Below are positions 61,978-64,000 of a stretch of 64,000 bases of DNA, one piece after another. The stretch covers positions 2,669,740-2,733,739 of the forward strand of contig NZ_CP014222.1 in NCBI RefSeq assembly GCF_000969645.2, given 5' to 3'. A program made the position numbers and the translations under genes. The notes beneath the pieces were generated by a model. It searched no databases. It was not told the origin of the DNA and was given only the letters and a program-made list of their open reading frames with translations. How positions within the stretch are numbered: the first letter of the stretch is position 1; each line of letters opens with the position of its first letter. Origin of the DNA: Janthinobacterium sp. B9-8 (GTDB lineage Bacteria; Pseudomonadota; Gammaproteobacteria; Burkholderiales; Chitinibacteraceae).

Positions 61978-62631
61978 ATGATTACCGCAGTCCTATTCGA
62001 TCTTGACGGCACGCTTGCTGATACCGCGCCAGATCTGGGCGCCGCACTCAACCGCCTGCTTGCCGAAGAAGGCCGCAAACCGCAGCCTTACTCCGCCATC
62101 CGCCCACTGGCATCCCACGGCGCACGCGGCCTGATCGAGCTGGGCTTTGGAGTTATCCCGCAAGACGAGCAGTTTGCTGTGCTGCGCGAGCGTTTTCTGG
62201 CTCTGTACGAAACCAGCCTCTGTGAAGAAACCGCCCTCTTTGAAGGCATTCACGCCCTGATCGAAAAAATTGCCGCCCGTGGCCTGCAATGGGGCATTGT
62301 CACCAATAAGCCTGCCCGCTATACCGACCCGCTGATCGCCCAACTCCCCTTCCCCTGCCGCCCCGGCGTAGTGGTTTCGGGGGACACCGTCGGCGTGGCC
62401 AAGCCAGACGCCAAACCCATGTATTTTGCAGCCGCCCAGCTTGGTGTTGATCCGGCCCACTGCATCTATGTAGGCGACGCAGAACGCGATATTGAAGCAG
62501 GCCGCAAAGTAGGCATGCGCACCGTGCTAGCCGATTACGGCTATATCAGCGGCAAGGACAAACCTCATGAATGGGGAGCCGACCACCGCATCGCCCACCC
62601 GCTTGATCTACTTCAGCACCTGCCAGGCTAG
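61978..62631 (+). CDS. gph: Phosphoglycolate phosphatase (HAD)
   Basis: The protein has 217 residues. HAD motif I is LFDLDGTLADTAPD, motif II lies in IVTNKP, motif III in VAKPDAKP and motif IV in YVGDAERDIEAG. It removes phosphate from 2-phosphoglycolate formed in DNA repair and other oxidation. AAGGAAAACTCC precedes the start, 38 bases after ubiG. The same fold occurs in MupP-type sugar phosphatases, so the substrate is inferred from context. Confidence 0.85.
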   Translation: MITAVLFDLDGTLADTAPDLGAALNRLLAEEGRKPQPYSAIRPLASHGARGLIELGFGVIPQDEQFAVLRERFLALYETSLCEETALFEGIHALIEKIAARGLQWGIVTNKPARYTDPLIAQLPFPCRPGVVVSGDTVGVAKPDAKPMYFAAAQLGVDPAHCIYVGDAERDIEAGRKVGMRTVLADYGYISGKDKPHEWGADHRIAHPLDLLQHLPG

Positions 62632-62669
62632 TTTTAGTAAATGGTAGCTATTGCTACCATTTACTAAAA
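62632..62669. terminator. Long hairpin after gph
   Basis: TTTTAGTAAATGGTAGC and GCTACCATTTACTAAAA form a 17-base perfect stem with loop TATT. The plus-strand tail is A-rich rather than T-rich, so it may work better on the minus strand or serve as RNA protection. Confidence 0.5.
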
Positions 62670-62755
62670 AAACATAAGCCATTGTTATCCATAGAAAATT
62701 AAGCCATCAGCCCCAGCAAGCTTCGCTAGAAACCCGTTACGGCGAAGGCGCACGT

Positions 62756-62784
62756 TGTACAAGAGCAGGCTTACGCGTATAATC
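62756..62784 (+). promoter_or_regulatory. ssrA: ssrA promoter
   Basis: TTGTAC and TATAAT are separated by 17 bases. The -10 ends 13 bases before the tmRNA 5' end. Confidence 0.8.
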
Positions 62785-62797
62785 AGAGATCTTCATT

Positions 62798-63162
62798 GGG
62801 GCCGCCATGGTTTCGACGGGGGTTGCAAAGTGGATGAGGGCATACCGGGGTCTCAGATTCCCGTAAAACACTGAATTTATATAGTCGCAAACGACAATAA
62901 CTACGCTCTAGCCGCTTAATCGCGCTAGACTCTGCACTACAGGGCCCATCGGGTAGGTCGCCTAAAAACGATACGCAGAGTCATTAAGATGGGATCGCTT
63001 TTGCTCGGGTTACTTGGGCAGAGGCTAAATCTAAGGTAACTCGTTCTCTCCAAGCCTGTCGGTCGGCGTGGTCGGGAATTAAAACCAAATGACATGACTA
63101 AGTATGTAGAACTCACTATAGAGTGCTTCCGGACGCGGGTTCGACTCCCGCCGGCTCCACCA
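62798..63162 (+). ncRNA. ssrA: Transfer-messenger RNA (tmRNA)
   Basis: The 5' end GGGGCCGCCATGGTTTCGACG and 3' end GGTTCGACTCCCGCCGGCTC with ACCA form the tRNA-like acceptor (7 base pairs) and T arm. The tag frame starts GCA at 62887 and ends TAA at 62917-62919, coding ANDNNYALAA. Tags ending ALAA are marked for proteolysis after ribosome rescue. Pseudoknots flank the tag. The region downstream often serves as an integration site, and here a second vgrG follows. Confidence 0.97.
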
Positions 63163-63180
63163 GTACAAAGCAATGAAATC

Positions 63181-63213
63181 AGCCACTTAGAGAAATCTAA
63201 GTGGCTTTTTTTA
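63181..63213 (+). terminator. Terminator of ssrA
   Basis: AGCCACTTAG and CTAAGTGGCT pair around AGAAAT and are followed by TTTTTTTATG. Confidence 0.85.
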
Positions 63214-63467
63214 TGCTTAAAAAGGCCCTTTTAGGCCCAACAATAGCAACATTAATAGCAACATTCCTTACAGAATTTAGGCAGCCAGCCCCCAAACCCC
63301 ATGAAAAAGAGCAGCAACCATTCGAGCAAACCAACTCAGGCAGACAAGAGTAAACCTTAGAATTTTCGATTTTGTGCATAATTACACAATACATTTTTTG
63401 CAAGGCTAGATCAGCAAGCATAAAGCCTCGTGTAATATAGAAATCCCCTGTAAGCCCTTGGTTTCTC

Positions 63468-64000
63468 ATGGCCCTTGATCTACTCGCCTCTTTCGCCGCT
63501 GCTTTTAATCAGGATCAGCGCCTTATCTCTCTTCAACTAGGCGATGGTGCAGCATGGGGCGAACAGCTATTACCCCAGCACGTAACAGGCAGTGAAGGGA
63601 TAAATCGGACTTTTCTCTATCGAATCGATTGTCTTTCCCCCATTGGCGATTTAGAACTCAAATCGCTGTTAGGTTTGCCGGTGGTATTGGCAATAGCAGA
63701 TGCCAATGGCGACACAGTTGAACGTTGCGGGGTCATTAGCCAGGTACAGCTCTTAGGCTCTGATGGGGGCTTTGCAAAGTATGCACTGACGATAGAGCCG
63801 CCGTTTGCCTTGCTTAGATATCGCCGCACTTCTCGGGTCTTCCAAGATTTGTCAGCCGTCGATATTGTGAAACAGGTACTGGCCGAACATCAGGCCAAAA
63901 ACCCTGTGTTTGCATCTGTCCAAGCACTAGATTTCAAATTATCGGGCGAATACCCTCCCCGCTCTTATTGCGTGCAATACCGCGAAGACGATTACACCTT
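63468..64000 (+). CDS. vgrG: Second VgrG, N-terminal part (runs off the window)
   Basis: The frame is open from the ATG at 63468 to the window edge, 177 codons without a stop. DLLASFAAAFNQDQRLISLQ, LSPIGDLELKSLLGLPVV and LLRYRRTSRVFQDLS match the VgrG at 15076-18411 at about 85% identity by eye, so the two are close paralogues. The ribosome-binding site is weak. Only the gp27-like first domain is visible, so cargo cannot be judged. Bases 63,214-63,467 hold no supported gene. Confidence 0.9.
   Translation, partial: MALDLLASFAAAFNQDQRLISLQLGDGAAWGEQLLPQHVTGSEGINRTFLYRIDCLSPIGDLELKSLLGLPVVLAIADANGDTVERCGVISQVQLLGSDGGFAKYALTIEPPFALLRYRRTSRVFQDLSAVDIVKQVLAEHQAKNPVFASVQALDFKLSGEYPPRSYCVQYREDDYT

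Noticed and set aside
63163..63467. Integrase or attachment site downstream of ssrA
   Set aside because: ssrA often hosts islands, but no integrase frame and no repeat of the ssrA 3' end could be found in the visible sequence.

Overview
The window looks like chromosome from a betaproteobacterium, most plausibly Neisseriales (Chromobacteriaceae, Iodobacter-like). This rests on gene content and style only: class Ia nrdA/nrdB, a RoxA-type hydroxylase, ubiG-gph, ssrA with tag ANDNNYALAA, and VgrG/Rhs type VI secretion cargo. No rRNA or tRNA gene was seen to settle it.

Layout. 1-7.4 kb: dispersed and REP-like repeats, a Ca-binding-repeat protein, an mgtE remnant, rsgA, a DUF1097 membrane protein, a lone polyamine-type binding protein and a NERD-domain protein in AT-rich DNA. 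7.4-18.4 kb: a type VI effector locus on the minus strand, read vgrG, then rhs with a GIY-YIG nuclease tip, then two near-identical immunity genes, then a decayed partial rhs copy. 18.4-20.5 kb: a 16-copy TTGGC tract inside a dispersed repeat, and an AAA+/STAND-like ATPase. 20,503-45,926: a Tn7-like transposon of about 25.4 kb with a tnsA-tnsB-tnsC-tniQ operon. Its ends carry repeated TnsB-type sites (spaced on the left, overlapping on the right), an AATAA duplication flanks it, and it lies 12 bp downstream of the nrdB stop codon. The nrdB terminator has apparently been carried to the far side of the element. 45.9-52.5 kb: nrdA, adenine deaminase, two paralogous lipoproteins and nrdB on the minus strand, with a pair of NrdR boxes and a DnaA box upstream of nrdA. 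52.8-62.7 kb: two tandem alkaline phosphatases, slyD, a peroxiredoxin lacking its usual cysteine, roxA, a small repeat lipoprotein, mtaD-ubiG-gph. 62.8-64 kb: ssrA, then the start of a second vgrG that runs off the window.

The transposon cargo is mainly anti-phage. (i) A type II CBASS operon: CD-NTase, E1/E2 fusion, JAB protease, and a two-TM SAVED effector. (ii) A Gabija-like OLD nuclease and UvrD helicase pair. (iii) A two-gene cassette, in my view the most interesting item, in which a 589-residue protein with a C-terminal diadenylate cyclase (DisA_N/DAC) domain and a large N-terminal region precedes a 212-residue protein with two TM helices and a Cap15/S-2TM-beta-like C-terminal domain. 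This looks like a CBASS-like alarm circuit in which a DAC enzyme replaces the CD-NTase. An HNH protein, a Cys-phosphatase, a permuted NlpC/P60-like protein, AbrB- and XRE-type regulators, an IS3 element and a candidate small RNA complete the cargo.
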